DNA from: Ruminococcaceae bacterium UBA945
GTDB lineage: Bacteria; Bacillota; Clostridia; Oscillospirales; Acutalibacteraceae
Direction of reading: 5' to 3'
Assembly (NCBI GenBank): GCA_002293315.1
Contig: DBCZ01000058.1
Location: 6,808 to 12,252 of the forward strand
DNA: 5,445 nucleotides
Shown here one piece after another: positions 5,323 through 5,445 of this stretch. The stretch's first letter is position 1. Each line of letters opens with the position of its first letter. Under the pieces are notes generated by a model, which was not told the origin of the DNA, did no database searches, and worked only from the letters and a program-made list of their open reading frames with translations. Both the position numbers and the translations under genes were made by a program.

Positions 5323-5445
5323 TTACTCAATTATATCACTATGTTCCTTATTCGTCTTGCAATTATCAATTATCTCCGCCATCTCCCCCGCCGCAACGCA
5401 CGCGTTAAACACCAATCGCATCGCGGCGGAGTTCTTCATGCCCTT
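5323..5445 (-). CDS. 3' end of an unrecognised gene (runs off the right edge)
   Basis: The minus strand is open from the window edge to a TAA at 5325-5323, giving 40 residues that begin KGMKNSAAMRLVFNACVAAG and end TNKEHSDIIE. The stretch over 5355-5445 has GC-rich codons with an Ala-rich, probably helical product, unlike non-coding DNA here. The stop lies two bases before the ribosome binding site of the DUF4160 gene, the spacing expected for an operon. An in-frame ATG at 5439 means it could alternatively be a complete peptide of 38 residues, though no good ribosome binding site is visible in the few bases upstream. I do not recognise the family, and coding status is likely rather than certain. 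Confidence 0.5.
   Translation of the reverse strand, partial: KGMKNSAAMRLVFNACVAAGEMAEIIDNCKTNKEHSDIIE

Overview
The window reads as chromosomal DNA of a low-to-mid GC Gram-positive bacterium, most likely a clostridial Firmicute. The support is an RNase Y N-terminus, a T-box leader in front of threonyl-tRNA synthetase, strong AGGAGG-type ribosome binding sites, and U-tailed hairpin terminators. The species cannot be named from the sequence.

Layout. At 1-275 (minus) is the first 91 codons of RNase Y (rny), running off the left edge. At 276-630 there is a 355-base gap without a convincing protein gene. It is not empty: on the minus strand it holds a near-consensus sigma-A promoter (TTGACA, 17 bases, TATAAT) about 200 bases before a well-formed intrinsic terminator, which itself lies 55 bases before the rny start. 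This is either a free-standing small RNA or a structured rny leader that ends early. At 631-2010 (minus) is a complete MATE-family membrane exporter. At 2011-2383 a divergent control region carries a promoter and a full threonine T-box leader for thrS (2384-4288, plus). A 14-pair hairpin follows thrS and buries the ribosome binding site of the next gene, a small stand-alone HIRAN-domain protein (4350-4739, plus). A bidirectional terminator (4741-4771) separates this from a minus-strand, more AT-rich operon: the 3' end of an unrecognised gene (5323-5445), a DUF4160 protein (5041-5307) and a DUF2442 protein (4795-5040), tightly packed and probably translationally coupled.

How the parts work together. 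Most of the window is housekeeping: mRNA decay (rny), tRNA charging under uncharged tRNA-Thr control (T-box-thrS) and efflux (MATE). The less ordinary content is RNA-level control (the pre-rny RNA, an extra alternative hairpin at the T-box terminator, the masked ribosome binding site before the HIRAN gene) and the DUF4160/DUF2442 pair, a recurrent bacterial gene couple of unknown function. I see no CRISPR array, insertion sequence, tRNA or rRNA.
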